Source: Terriglobales bacterium (GTDB lineage Bacteria > Acidobacteriota > Terriglobia > Terriglobales > Acidobacteriaceae). Taken from it: DNA of 64,000 nt. The translations under genes were made by a program, and so were the position numbers. Each line of letters opens with the position of its first letter. Position 1 is the stretch's first letter. Of this stretch, positions 42,365 through 50,894 are shown piece by piece. The stretch is from contig DASTZZ010000003.1 in NCBI GenBank assembly GCA_035764005.1, forward strand, positions 31,234 to 95,233, written 5' to 3'. Below the pieces are notes generated by a model. It was not told the origin of the DNA. It worked only from the letters and a program-made list of their open reading frames with translations, and searched no databases.

Positions 42365-44808
42365 ATCAGGTACTTTTCCCGAATTGGGCGGAAGCTCTCC
42401 AAAGCTTCATTCCACTTGGAAGAGATAAAGCGCGGATCCACTCCCAGGTTCAGATCCTCCATCGTTTCCTGATTGGCGACGATGGTCATCATTTTGTCCA
42501 TGCGGAAATCATTGGGATAGAGCTTATGAAGCGCGGCGGCAAGCTCAATGCCCAGCTCCGGTGAGTCGAGCGTCAGGCGATTGACTACCACCATGTTCAC
42601 GCCTCCGCATAGTTGATTCGCATACACCGCCGATTTGGGCGTGAAGCTGTACGGAATAAAGCGAACTCCTGAGATGTGCCGTGCGTTGAGGTAAGTCGAG
42701 AGCTCCTGCGGTTTGATCCATGGAGCGCCAAGGACCTCGAACGGAGTATCAGTTCCGCGGCCCACGGAAACATTTGTTCCTTCGACGAGCGCAACGCCCG
42801 GATAGAGTGTGTTCTCGGTTAGGTTGCGCAGGTTCGGCGATGGATTCACCCACTGCTGGCCGATGGAGTCGAACCAATCTCCGCGCTGCCATCCTTGCAT
42901 CGGAACCACCGTGAGCTTGGCGCCGAGCTTCTGTTCGCCGTTGAACAATTGCGCGAGTTCGCCGATCGTCATTCCGTGGCGCGATGGAATCATGTAGTAG
43001 CTGACGTAGTTGCGTTTGTCTGGATCGGCAATTGGGCCGGAGATCATCGATCCCGTTATGGGATTCGGACGATCGAGAACGATGACGTCGGCGCCGGTCT
43101 GCGCTGCAGCTTCGAGGAAGTATCCAGTTGCGGTGTCGTAAGTCCAGAATCGGACGCCGGCGTCCTGCAGATCGATGACCACAGCATCAAGTTCTTTGAG
43201 AACATCGAGCGGCGGGCGGCGCTTGGCATCGGTATCGCCGTACACGCTGTAAACAGGTACGCCGGTAGCGGCATCGGTCGCATTGTTGATGTCCGTGGTG
43301 TCAAGCTGTCCTACAGCACCGTGTTCTGGCGCAAACAGCGCCGTGAGTTTCAATCCGGGAACCGCGTTGAGGATGTCAATCGTGCGGCGGCCGCTCGCGT
43401 CCACTCCGATCTGATTCGTAAGGACGCCGATTTTTCGCGGCGGGGCGTCTCCCTGCGAGGGCTTCAGCGCGGCGAAGTTTGTGGCCTCTAATACGTCAAT
43501 TCCATTCAGCACGTTTGTGTTGCGATAGCTCATGCGGCGGCTTCCCGCCATGGCTTCGTTGTATCCGGTAATCGCCAGCAGGGGATGCTTGCCATGAAGC
43601 TCCGCGCCAAGATCGAGCGTCGTTGCCACTACATTTGCGACTTTACTGCGTAGCGCAACGACCGAGTGTCCGACGTGAGGATGCACGGCGTTGGTCAACA
43701 GGATGACGTAGGTATTCGTGTATGGATCGATCCAGATCGACGTGCCGGTAAATCCCGTGTGCCCGAACGATCCAATCGGCAAGAGTTCGCCGCGATTCGA
43801 GGAGAAGGCCGAATCAATGTCCCATCCCAGGCCGCGCAGGCTCACGGCGTCTGGCGGCTGTTGCGGGCGCGTCGCTTTGATGACGGTAAGCGATTTTAGA
43901 AACTGTTTCCGTTGCGGCTTGGCGTTGATCGCATCAATGAGAGCCTGCGCATATTTCGAAAGGTCGGCTGCGGTTGAGAAAAGGCCGGCATGTCCAGCGA
44001 CTCCGCCCATGCGTCGTGCTGTTGGATCATGGACGACTCCGCGCAGCATCTGACCATTCTCGTCATATTCCGTCGGCGCGATGCGGCTGCGCCACGATGG
44101 TGGCGGCAGGAACCGCGTGTTCTTCATCCCGAGAGGCTGAAACACGAATGCGTCTGCGTACTTGTCGAGCGGCATCTTGGAGATGCGCTCCACCAGAAAC
44201 CCGAGCACTTCAAAATTGATGTCGCTGTAGCGGAAGTTCGATCCGGGAGGCGTGACAAGCGCCGACCCGAAAGCCATCTGCTGGGCGGTTTCCTCTCCGC
44301 TCCATGGAATCTTTAGATCAAGATCTTCCGGCAATCCGGAATAGTGCGTCATCAACTCGCGGATTGTGACGTACTCCTTCCCATTTTGGGCAAATTCTGG
44401 AAGGTAAGTCGCCACTGGATCGTTCAGCCGAATCTCTCCAAGCTCCAACATGCGAAGCACCGACGGTGTCGTAGCGACTACTTTCGTCAGCGAGGCAACG
44501 TCGAAGATCGTGTCCAGAGTCATGCGCTCTCGGGTAGGCTCGAGCGATCGCATTCCGTAGGCCTTCTGGTAAACGACTCGCCCGTGATGCCCAACCAACA
44601 CGACCGCGCCCGGACACTGCTGATCCTCGATGGCATCTTCGATGACGTTATCGAGGACCTTGAATTGCGAAGCTGCCGGCGTCTTGCCACTTCGTGGAGC
44701 CCCAGGCTTTGCGAGCACCGGTTTGGGCCCATGAACTGCGGAGGTCTTTTGTGCTGAGGAGAAAGGAACAAAGAGGCCGAGAGCCAGAACTACTGAGATC
44801 AGTCGCAT
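42355..44808 (-). CDS. Beta-lactamase-fold serine hydrolase fused to NamZ-like (DUF1343, GH171) muramidase
   Basis: About 817 residues. Signal peptide (RLISVVLALGLFVPFSSAQ). Residues about 45-400 are a class C beta-lactamase/penicillin-binding-protein-like hydrolase: catalytic SLTK in FDVASLTKVVATTP, Y-S-D in FRYSDINFEVLG, and the third motif FGHTGFTG. Residues about 425-817 match DUF1343: KIGVLTNQIGVDASGRR, LFAPEHGAVGQLDTTD, VIDLQDAGVRFWTYDTATGY, IVLDRPNPITGSM, RHGMTIGELAQLFN. In Bacillus subtilis NamZ (YbbC) is an exo-beta-N-acetylmuramidase of family GH171, encoded next to the beta-lactamase-like YbbE. Here the two are one chain, so a periplasmic cell-wall recycling role is likely. I chose the ATG at 44808, where the signal peptide begins. 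Confidence 0.9.
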   Translation of the reverse strand: MRLISVVLALGLFVPFSSAQKTSAVHGPKPVLAKPGAPRSGKTPAASQFKVLDNVIEDAIEDQQCPGAVVLVGHHGRVVYQKAYGMRSLEPTRERMTLDTIFDVASLTKVVATTPSVLRMLELGEIRLNDPVATYLPEFAQNGKEYVTIRELMTHYSGLPEDLDLKIPWSGEETAQQMAFGSALVTPPGSNFRYSDINFEVLGFLVERISKMPLDKYADAFVFQPLGMKNTRFLPPPSWRSRIAPTEYDENGQMLRGVVHDPTARRMGGVAGHAGLFSTAADLSKYAQALIDAINAKPQRKQFLKSLTVIKATRPQQPPDAVSLRGLGWDIDSAFSSNRGELLPIGSFGHTGFTGTSIWIDPYTNTYVILLTNAVHPHVGHSVVALRSKVANVVATTLDLGAELHGKHPLLAITGYNEAMAGSRRMSYRNTNVLNGIDVLEATNFAALKPSQGDAPPRKIGVLTNQIGVDASGRRTIDILNAVPGLKLTALFAPEHGAVGQLDTTDINNATDAATGVPVYSVYGDTDAKRRPPLDVLKELDAVVIDLQDAGVRFWTYDTATGYFLEAAAQTGADVIVLDRPNPITGSMISGPIADPDKRNYVSYYMIPSRHGMTIGELAQLFNGEQKLGAKLTVVPMQGWQRGDWFDSIGQQWVNPSPNLRNLTENTLYPGVALVEGTNVSVGRGTDTPFEVLGAPWIKPQELSTYLNARHISGVRFIPYSFTPKSAVYANQLCGGVNMVVVNRLTLDSPELGIELAAALHKLYPNDFRMDKMMTIVANQETMEDLNLGVDPRFISSKWNEALESFRPIREKYLIYK

Positions 44809-44964
44809 AGATGAGAAATGCTGATTGTGAGGCATGGGCGAACGAGGTGCAATCCGAGTGTCTTCTTAGAGTACCGGGAGCATCGCGAATTTTCGCCAAT
44901 CGGAAGGTGTGTGTCGTTGGTGTACGGCATCAGAGCATCGCCGATCGAGCAATGAGGCCGGAAC

Positions 44965-45096
44965 ACAAGGTCCTTCGCGCCAACTGCAGGCGCTCAGGAT
45001 GACACGGAGTATAAGTCGCCGACAGTATTGGACAACTGACGCCGTATCACCAACGCCGTGTCATCCTGAGCCCGTCTTTTGGGCGAAGGACCTTGT
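44965..45096. repeat. Inverted repeat, GTCATCCTGAGC/GAAGGACCTTGT family
   Basis: ACAAGGTCCTTCGC (44965-44978) pairs with GCGAAGGACCTTGT (45083-45096), with an inner pair GCTCAGGATGACACGG against CCGTGTCATCCTGAGC. Such ends are common dispersed repeats in many bacteria. It fills the gap (44809-45125) upstream of the NamZ fusion gene; nothing else is recognisable there. Confidence 0.75.
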
Positions 45097-45125
45097 ATTT
45101 GCTTTTCACTTCAGCGCCGACGATG

Positions 45126-46034
45126 TTAATAGCCAAAATCCGCCGGGGCTGAATATGCGTGCTTCTTCACTCGGAGTGCCTCAAGTCGCTCCGATCCGAG
45201 TTGTTCGAGATACTCACTCTGGTTCCGCACTCCTTCTATCCACTTCGCTTTCCACTCCACATAGTCATCCGGAGTCTTGCTTTCCGAGTGATACCTGCGG
45301 AAGAACTCGTTATCGCGGTTGTAGTAGCCCTGCACCGGGGAAGGATGAGCTCCGAATGGCTCATGTACGACAGCTGAAACCAGAAAGCCAGGAACAACAG
45401 TGCGGTTTGGATCGCTGGCGATTACGTCGCCTGACACGATCTCCTCGGCTACAACGATGACTTTCTTTGCCGCGCGCACCGCCTCCTGCATCACGCCCAG
45501 ATTCCCCCAGCAGTGAGCGTTGCCTTCTTCGTCGGCGCGCTGCACGAGGACGATGGTCACGTCCGGAACAATGGCACGGACGGCGAACAGCGTCTCCTTA
45601 GGTTCAAAAGGGGAAATGATCTGATAGAAGAAATGATTTCCTTTGGGCACATCGCTACCCATTGCTGTGCGCGTCGGCAGGAAAGGCACTCCCATCGCGC
45701 CAGCCTGCAGGCCCAGAGCAACGGTGAAGTTCGTCATGTTGAAGACGCGAATTTCGCCGCTTTCGGTTGCGCGGCGGAAGTTGTAGGCCTGTCCCATCAT
45801 GACGTTTCCGATCCAGGCGGCAACAACGTCTTTCACGCAACCGGCGCCGATGATCTGGTCGAAAAGACAATCCGAAATAGGACCGATGAGGCGAAGATCG
45901 CGCTTCCTCTGCCGGATGATTTCGTGTCCGGCAGCGAAAGGGATCATCTGCTCGAGTTGGAGCCCCATCGCGACCGCTGAGCCGTCGGGCACGAACTCGG
46001 CAATGGCCTCCTGCATTGAAGCAACTTTAGTCAT
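45126..46034 (-). CDS. CoA-transferase family I alpha subunit (GctA/IpdA-like)
   Basis: 302 residues. The fold and motifs match subunit A of glutaconate CoA-transferase and IpdA: FVPDGSAVAMGLQLEQMIPF, then LRLIGPISDCLFDQIIGAGC, AGAMGVPFLPTRTAMGSDV and VQRADEEGNAHCWGNLGVMQ. The alpha subunit does not carry the catalytic glutamate of this class, which sits in the beta subunit. No beta subunit gene is in the window, so the partner must be elsewhere or the protein has another use. An enoyl-CoA hydratase gene lies upstream on the same strand; in Mycobacterium, IpdA is encoded beside EchA20, a possible analogue. Confidence 0.85.
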   Translation of the reverse strand: MTKVASMQEAIAEFVPDGSAVAMGLQLEQMIPFAAGHEIIRQRKRDLRLIGPISDCLFDQIIGAGCVKDVVAAWIGNVMMGQAYNFRRATESGEIRVFNMTNFTVALGLQAGAMGVPFLPTRTAMGSDVPKGNHFFYQIISPFEPKETLFAVRAIVPDVTIVLVQRADEEGNAHCWGNLGVMQEAVRAAKKVIVVAEEIVSGDVIASDPNRTVVPGFLVSAVVHEPFGAHPSPVQGYYNRDNEFFRRYHSESKTPDDYVEWKAKWIEGVRNQSEYLEQLGSERLEALRVKKHAYSAPADFGY

Positions 46035-46095
46035 AGATCCCGATCTTCAGACTGCACGGAGACAGGCTTGAGCGGCGGCTACGAATGGAGATGAG

Positions 46096-46596
46096 TCACT
46101 CCCAAAGATAAGACCGAAGATGATTGAAATTTACGACGTCGAGACCGCGCTGCTGAAGCTTTCCTGCTAGCCGGAAATCATCAGTGAGCACCAGAATCGG
46201 TCTAGCTGCGACGGCGCTTATTGAGAGATCGGCGATTCCAAGGATCCTGAGCTGTGCATCAGAGAGCAAGCGGGAAGTAGAAGTGAACTGCTCGTTCCAA
46301 CGATCAATTAAAGAATAAAACAAGTTATAAAAGCCTGTTTTAGCGTGCTCAGGAAGCTGGTTGGCTAGGTTGCTAACCTCCGTTACTACGTTTGGGGTCG
46401 TCACGATTTGCTGAAATAGGCTGAGGAAATTCAGCAACGTCTCAAAATCTTCAATGAGAAACTTTTCTGTTCTCTTGAATTTTGATATCAACGTCTTTTC
46501 ATAGCTGCCGATGAATAGCAGCAAAAGCAAATTCGAGTCGACCAGGACACCTTGATCACGATGTTTGTTGACCAACTCTGCCAGGCTCGTAATCAT
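46096..46596 (-). CDS. PIN-domain-like protein (candidate nuclease/toxin)
   Basis: 166 residues. PIN-like pattern: Asp in QGVLVDSNLLLLLFIG, Glu in TTPNVVTEVSNL and Asp/Asp in GIADLSISAVAARPILVLTD, followed by DFRLAGKLQQRGLDVVNF. PIN proteins are metal-dependent RNases, often VapC-type toxins. It is longer than a typical VapC (about 130-140), with an inserted helical region at 50-110. The ATG overlaps the stop of the preceding 92-residue gene by four bases, so the two are co-translated. Local G+C (my hand count about 42% over 46261-46560) is lower than in neighbours, suggesting recent transfer. Confidence 0.75.
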   Translation of the reverse strand: MITSLAELVNKHRDQGVLVDSNLLLLLFIGSYEKTLISKFKRTEKFLIEDFETLLNFLSLFQQIVTTPNVVTEVSNLANQLPEHAKTGFYNLFYSLIDRWNEQFTSTSRLLSDAQLRILGIADLSISAVAARPILVLTDDFRLAGKLQQRGLDVVNFNHLRSYLWE

Positions 46597-46871
46597 ACCG
46601 TGCGCATCTTCACTGATTCAGCTTGCCCCGTTGCCGCATCAATGGTTACAACTTTGTAGTACCTCGGAATCTGGCCGAGTATCGATCTGAGATCCTTTGC
46701 CTCACTCGACCTGTCATATCCAATCGTAATCCGCCAAAACCTGCCGTCGTCGGTTCGTTCAACTTCCTCGAGTTGGACGTTGATTGGAGATTGATCATTG
46801 AACAGATCGAAAAAGTACGATTTCGCGATCTTCACTGCATCCCTGGCATCAACCACGCTGAAAGCCTCCAT
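46593..46871 (-). CDS. Small protein coupled to the PIN protein, PepSY-like
   Basis: 92 residues. Begins MEAFSVVDARDAVKIAKSYF, has LEEVERTDDGRFWRITIGYD, and ends YYKVVTIDAATGQAESVKMR, a strand-turn-strand that resembles the last part of PepSY domains. No signal peptide is seen. It starts 9 bp after the enoyl-CoA hydratase stop and ends inside the PIN gene start (ATGA). Position and size fit the antitoxin-like partner of a PIN protein, but it has no recognised DNA-binding motif. I do not know the family; the pair could be a toxin-antitoxin-like or other nuclease/regulator module. Confidence 0.7.
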   Translation of the reverse strand: MEAFSVVDARDAVKIAKSYFFDLFNDQSPINVQLEEVERTDDGRFWRITIGYDRSSEAKDLRSILGQIPRYYKVVTIDAATGQAESVKMRTV

Positions 46872-46880
46872 CCAATTTTC

Positions 46881-47717
46881 TCATTTGCCAGTCCATCTTG
46901 GACTGCGCTTCTCCATCCATGCCCGAATCCCCTCCTGCGCATCTTCCGTCCGGACGAGATCCTTCAAATAAATATCTTCGGCGCGTGCAAGTCCCTTTTC
47001 AAAATGGGCAGCATCCCAGGCATAGAGTGCCCGCTTGGCATTCGTCAGCGCGGCTGGGCTCAACTCCGCGAGCCGATGCACATATTCGGAAGCTGTTTCC
47101 TTTAACGTGTCGGCGGGCACCGCTCGGTTTGCCAAGCCGATTCGCTCAGCCTCGCGTCCATCGAAGCTCCGGCCGGTGAGAATCAGTTCTGCGGCGCGCT
47201 TTTGACCGACAACGGACGCAAGCGCAGCTGCGGCAACCGGCGGATAACAGCCCAGACGAATTTCGGGAAAGCCCCAATGCGCTGCATCGGTCGTAATAAC
47301 GATGTCGCAGGTCATGGCCAGTTCGGCGCCCCCACCAAGGCAGGCTCCCTTCACTGCCGCTACTGTCACCTTCGGTATTTTCAGCAGTCTGCGAATCACA
47401 CCATGAAACTTCTCCAACATGGTGGCGACTTTTTCTGGAGTATGCGAAGGGATGTCAACGCCAGCAGAGAAGTGTTCTCCGGCGGCCTCGATCAAAATCG
47501 TGGAAAGATCGCGGCGAGCCGCGAGTTGATCCAGTGATGCGGACAATTCATCCATCATCTGAAAATCGAGGATGTTCTGCTTTGCGTGGCTGAGCACGAT
47601 TCGCGCAATGGCTCCGCCGTTCGCAGACTGCGGCATTTCGAGAGTAACTTTTTCCAAAACCGGCTTCCCTGACAACGGACGAGCATACCGTATCAGCGTG
47701 CCTACTGATGCAGTCAC
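46881..47717 (-). CDS. Enoyl-CoA hydratase/isomerase family protein
   Basis: About 278 residues. Crotonase fold: oxyanion-hole residues in EHFSAGVDIPSH and VKGACLGGGAELAM; the acid/base Glu is probably that in HWGFPEIRLGCYPP. Its sequence resembles the cyclohexa-1,5-dienecarbonyl-CoA hydratase branch more than fatty-acid hydratases; this is a guess from memory. A GAGG eight bases before the GTG at 47717 favours that start over 47756. It is followed by the small protein, the PIN gene and the CoA-transferase gene on one strand. Divergent from the DinB gene with only about 30 bp between starts. Confidence 0.85.
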   Translation of the reverse strand: MTASVGTLIRYARPLSGKPVLEKVTLEMPQSANGGAIARIVLSHAKQNILDFQMMDELSASLDQLAARRDLSTILIEAAGEHFSAGVDIPSHTPEKVATMLEKFHGVIRRLLKIPKVTVAAVKGACLGGGAELAMTCDIVITTDAAHWGFPEIRLGCYPPVAAAALASVVGQKRAAELILTGRSFDGREAERIGLANRAVPADTLKETASEYVHRLAELSPAALTNAKRALYAWDAAHFEKGLARAEDIYLKDLVRTEDAQEGIRAWMEKRSPRWTGK

Positions 47718-47746
47718 GCTACAATCCTCAATCTGGAGGATTGGCC

Positions 47747-48250
47747 ATGAGCACAACTACGCCCAAAATGAAACACGAAGAATCGCTCGTTCTGCCCTTC
47801 CGGCATACCTTGGCGACGCTTGCGTATCGCGCGGCCAAGCCTCTGCGCGATGTTCCGAAGGGATTCAGCGAAGTTTGCGCCGGCAAGGGTTCAAGGTCGG
47901 CGGGAGAGATTCTGGCGCATCTTTGCGACCTGATGGACTGGGCGCTTTCCACCGCTCGCGGTAAAGAGGTGTGGCAGGACACCAGACCGAAATCGTGGAG
48001 CGAGGACAGCGGCCGCTTCTTTAAAGCACTTGAGGCACTTGATTCCTACATCGCTTCCGGACAGAAGCTGCACGCATCGTGCGAAAGCATTTTCCAAGGC
48101 GCCATTGCCGACGCGCTCACGCACGTAGGGCAAATTGCGCTCCTTCGCCGTCTGGCTGAAGCGCCAATTCGTCCGGAGAACTACTCAGTAGCGAAGATCG
48201 AAGCTGGACGAGTGGGCTCGAAGCAGAATGCGCCTGTCGCGGAGTTCTAG
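47747..48250 (+). CDS. DinB-family four-helix protein
   Basis: 167 residues. Four-helix bundle pattern: VLPFRHTLATLAYRAA, SAGEILAHLCDLMDWALSTA, SEDSGRFFKALEALDSYIA and DALTHVGQIALLRRLAEAPI. The conserved His residues in A-H-L-C-D-L and L-T-H-V-G-Q fit metal ligands of DinB/YfiT-like thiol-dependent proteins. Its function is unknown; family members use mycothiol, bacillithiol or similar thiols. GGAGG sits eight bases before the ATG. Possibly independent of its divergent neighbour. A 108-bp inverted repeat follows it. Confidence 0.82.
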   Translation: MSTTTPKMKHEESLVLPFRHTLATLAYRAAKPLRDVPKGFSEVCAGKGSRSAGEILAHLCDLMDWALSTARGKEVWQDTRPKSWSEDSGRFFKALEALDSYIASGQKLHASCESIFQGAIADALTHVGQIALLRRLAEAPIRPENYSVAKIEAGRVGSKQNAPVAEF

Positions 48251-48264
48251 AGCAGCAGTCGTAC

Positions 48265-48372
48265 AAACCTTGGGATTAACACGAAGGCCACGGAGGTTTG
48301 AAATCAAAGGTCAGGGATTTCATGCATCGTGACCTCCGTCAACCTTTGCGTCCTTCGTGTTAACCCCGGTTT
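48265..48372. repeat. Inverted repeat, TTAACACGAAGG family
   Basis: AAACCTTGGGATTAACACGA (48265-48284) plus AGG pairs with CCTTCGTGTTAACCCCGGTT (48352-48371). Inner pairs are ACGGAGGTTTGA and ACCTCCGTCAAC. Located between the DinB and M28 genes. Confidence 0.7.
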
Positions 48373-48438
48373 GGAGCAGGCTCACCATCAATCTCAAGTA
48401 CAATTCCTCCCGCTTACATTTCATCTCTGCGAGACAGC

Positions 48439-50700
48439 ATGCGAAAACTCACTCTTGCAGTCCTTCTCTTTGCATTTTGTTTTCTCACGGTCGGTGCGAC
48501 TGACGAGAACATTTATTTCGGCTACACACTGCAGTCCTCGCAAGCGGAACAAAGCTGGGAGACAAAGTTTCGGGCGCTTCCCGATTCGACACTGCAGCGC
48601 CAATACATGGAGCGGCTGAGCGCGCGGCCTCATCATGTCGGATCTCCGTATGACAAAGAGAATGCCGAATGGCTTCTCGGCAAGTTCAAAGAATGGGGAC
48701 TCGACGCTCACATCGAAACCTTCAACGTCCTTTTTCCCACTCCGAAGGAGCGGATCGTCGAGCTGATCGCTCCGACTCACTTTCGCGCCAAGCTCGAGGA
48801 GCCCACGCTCGCTGTCGATCCGACCAGCGGGCAGAAATCCGAGCAGTTGCCGACGTATAACGCCTATTCCATCGACGGCGATGTAACTGCGCCTCTCGTA
48901 TTCGTGAATTACGGTGTGCCCAAAGATTATGAGCAACTGGAGCGCCTCGGGATCTCCGTGAAAGGGGCGATCGTCATCGCCAAATACGGCGAGTCATGGC
49001 GCGGCGTGAAGCCCAAAGTTGCATATGAGCACGGGGCAGTGGGGTGTCTCATCTATTCCGATCCGCATGATGACGGCTATTTCGAAGAGCCGGTTTTTCC
49101 TGAAGGTCCAATGCGCCCGCCAGATGGCGTGCAGCGCGGCAGCGTGATGGACTTCATGCGCTATCCCGGCGATCCGCTCACGCCTGGAGTTGGCGCGACT
49201 CCGGATGCGAAGCGTCTTCGCCGTGAGGATGCACAGACAATTACCAGGATTCCGGTGCTGCCGATCTCCTATGCCGATGCGCAGCCGCTGCTGCAGGCAC
49301 TGGCGGGGCCGATGGCTCCGCGTGAATGGCGCGGCGGCCTTCCATTGCCCTACCACGTTGGAGTTGGACCGGCCAAAGTACATCTGAAGGTAGTTTCGAA
49401 TTGGGACATCAAGCCCGTCAATGACGTAATTGCCAAAATTCCGGGCGCTACCGAACCGGACATCTGGATCGTGCGCGGCAATCATCATGACGCCTGGGTG
49501 AATGGCGCACAGGATCCCATTTCGGCACAGATTGCTCTTCTGGAAGAAGCGCGTGGATTTTCACAGCTTCTCAAGCAAGGCTGGAAACCGAAGCGAACCA
49601 TCATCTATTGCGCCTGGGACGGTGAAGAGCCGATGCTGCTCGGTTCCACAGAATGGGCTGAGTTCCACGCTGATGAACTGCGTCAGCACGCGGCCATCTA
49701 CATCAACAGCGACGTGAACGAGCGCGGTTATCTCGAAGCCGGCGGCTCGCACTCTCTCGAGGCATTTGTCAATGAGGTTGCAAAGGACATTCAGGATCCG
49801 GAAAAACAGATTTCTGTGTGGAAGCGAAAGCAGGCAAATGAAATTGAGAGAGGAGATGCCGACGAAAAGAAGGAAGGAAGACAGCGTGCGGATCTGCGCA
49901 TTGATCCACTTGGTTCCGGCACCGACTTCACTACTTTTCTCGATCACCTCGGAGTTGCATCACTCAATCTCGCTTATGTCGGAGAGGATAACGCAGGCAT
50001 TTATCACTCGATCTACGACGACCTCTACTGGTACATGCACTTTTCCGATAATGAGTTCATCTACTCGCGCGCTCTGGCGCAAACCATCGGCAGCATGGTG
50101 ATGCGCTTTGCCGACGCCGACGTGCTTCCGTATCAGTTCACCGATTTCGCCGACACAATGAAGAAGTATGACGACGAACTCAAGAAGCTGCTGAAAGATC
50201 AGCAGGACGACGCGAATAATACCAATCAGAAGCTCGACGATGGCGTGTACTCCGCGACATCGGATCCGAGGCATCCGACGTTGCCGCCGCCGCGTGCTGC
50301 GGTTCCACCTTTCATCAACTTCGCGCCCATCGATAACGCACTCGCAGCGCTCACTCGCGCCGCTGACAATTATCAGAAAGCAGCAAGAGCTTTGCGTGAT
50401 GCGTCGCCCGGGACAGACTTCGCAGCCCTGAACCAATTACTTCTGCAGAGTGAGCGGCGTCTTACGCTGGACGAAGGACTACCGCGTCGCCCCTGGTACA
50501 AGCACATGATCTATGCTCCCGGCTGGTACACCGGATACTCACCAAAAACAATGCCCGGAGTGCGAGAGGCCATCGAAGAGAAACGCTATGCCGATGCGGA
50601 TCCTGAAATCGCTAAGGTTGCCAGAGTGCTCCAGGCCGAAGCCAGCCTTCTGGATCAAGCGGCAGCAGCCGTGGATCAAATGAAGCAGCAGCATAGATAA
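48439..50700 (+). CDS. M28 family zinc peptidase, glutamate-carboxypeptidase-II-like, exported
   Basis: 753 residues, same domain order as human PSMA/NAALADase but with a signal peptide (RKLTLAVLLFAFCFLTVGA). A PA-like apical domain lies around 130-330 (GAIVIAKYGESWRG, GAVGCLIYSDPHDDGY). The protease domain (about 335-565) has the zinc ligands: His in GNHHDAW, Asp in GAQDPISA, the general base Glu with the zinc Glu in WDGEEPMLLGSTEWAE, Asp in INSDVNERG and His in YHSIYDDLYWY. A C-terminal dimerisation helical domain follows (about 590-753). It probably trims peptides or folate-like poly-Glu outside the cytoplasm. The ATG lacks an evident ribosome site. Confidence 0.95.
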   Translation: MRKLTLAVLLFAFCFLTVGATDENIYFGYTLQSSQAEQSWETKFRALPDSTLQRQYMERLSARPHHVGSPYDKENAEWLLGKFKEWGLDAHIETFNVLFPTPKERIVELIAPTHFRAKLEEPTLAVDPTSGQKSEQLPTYNAYSIDGDVTAPLVFVNYGVPKDYEQLERLGISVKGAIVIAKYGESWRGVKPKVAYEHGAVGCLIYSDPHDDGYFEEPVFPEGPMRPPDGVQRGSVMDFMRYPGDPLTPGVGATPDAKRLRREDAQTITRIPVLPISYADAQPLLQALAGPMAPREWRGGLPLPYHVGVGPAKVHLKVVSNWDIKPVNDVIAKIPGATEPDIWIVRGNHHDAWVNGAQDPISAQIALLEEARGFSQLLKQGWKPKRTIIYCAWDGEEPMLLGSTEWAEFHADELRQHAAIYINSDVNERGYLEAGGSHSLEAFVNEVAKDIQDPEKQISVWKRKQANEIERGDADEKKEGRQRADLRIDPLGSGTDFTTFLDHLGVASLNLAYVGEDNAGIYHSIYDDLYWYMHFSDNEFIYSRALAQTIGSMVMRFADADVLPYQFTDFADTMKKYDDELKKLLKDQQDDANNTNQKLDDGVYSATSDPRHPTLPPPRAAVPPFINFAPIDNALAALTRAADNYQKAARALRDASPGTDFAALNQLLLQSERRLTLDEGLPRRPWYKHMIYAPGWYTGYSPKTMPGVREAIEEKRYADADPEIAKVARVLQAEASLLDQAAAAVDQMKQQHR

Positions 50701-50894
50701 TAGAGTTGGAGACTGGTTTGTTTGCATGAAGGTCGAACGAAAATCCGATCGGGAATGTCACGGTCTGCCTTCAGTCCGCGTTCACTCTGCTTAACTAAAC
50801 GATCCTCGTCCGAACCTTTGCGCGACGCGAGTTCATCACTGCCCAGACCTCTTGTCCGTGCCGTTTTCGGCTTCCTTTAGAATATTCAAATCCG

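Noticed and set aside
42355..44808. True beta-lactamase conferring antibiotic resistance
   Set aside because: Sequence pattern fits the wider serine-hydrolase/PBP-like family and the fusion to NamZ points to cell-wall metabolism.
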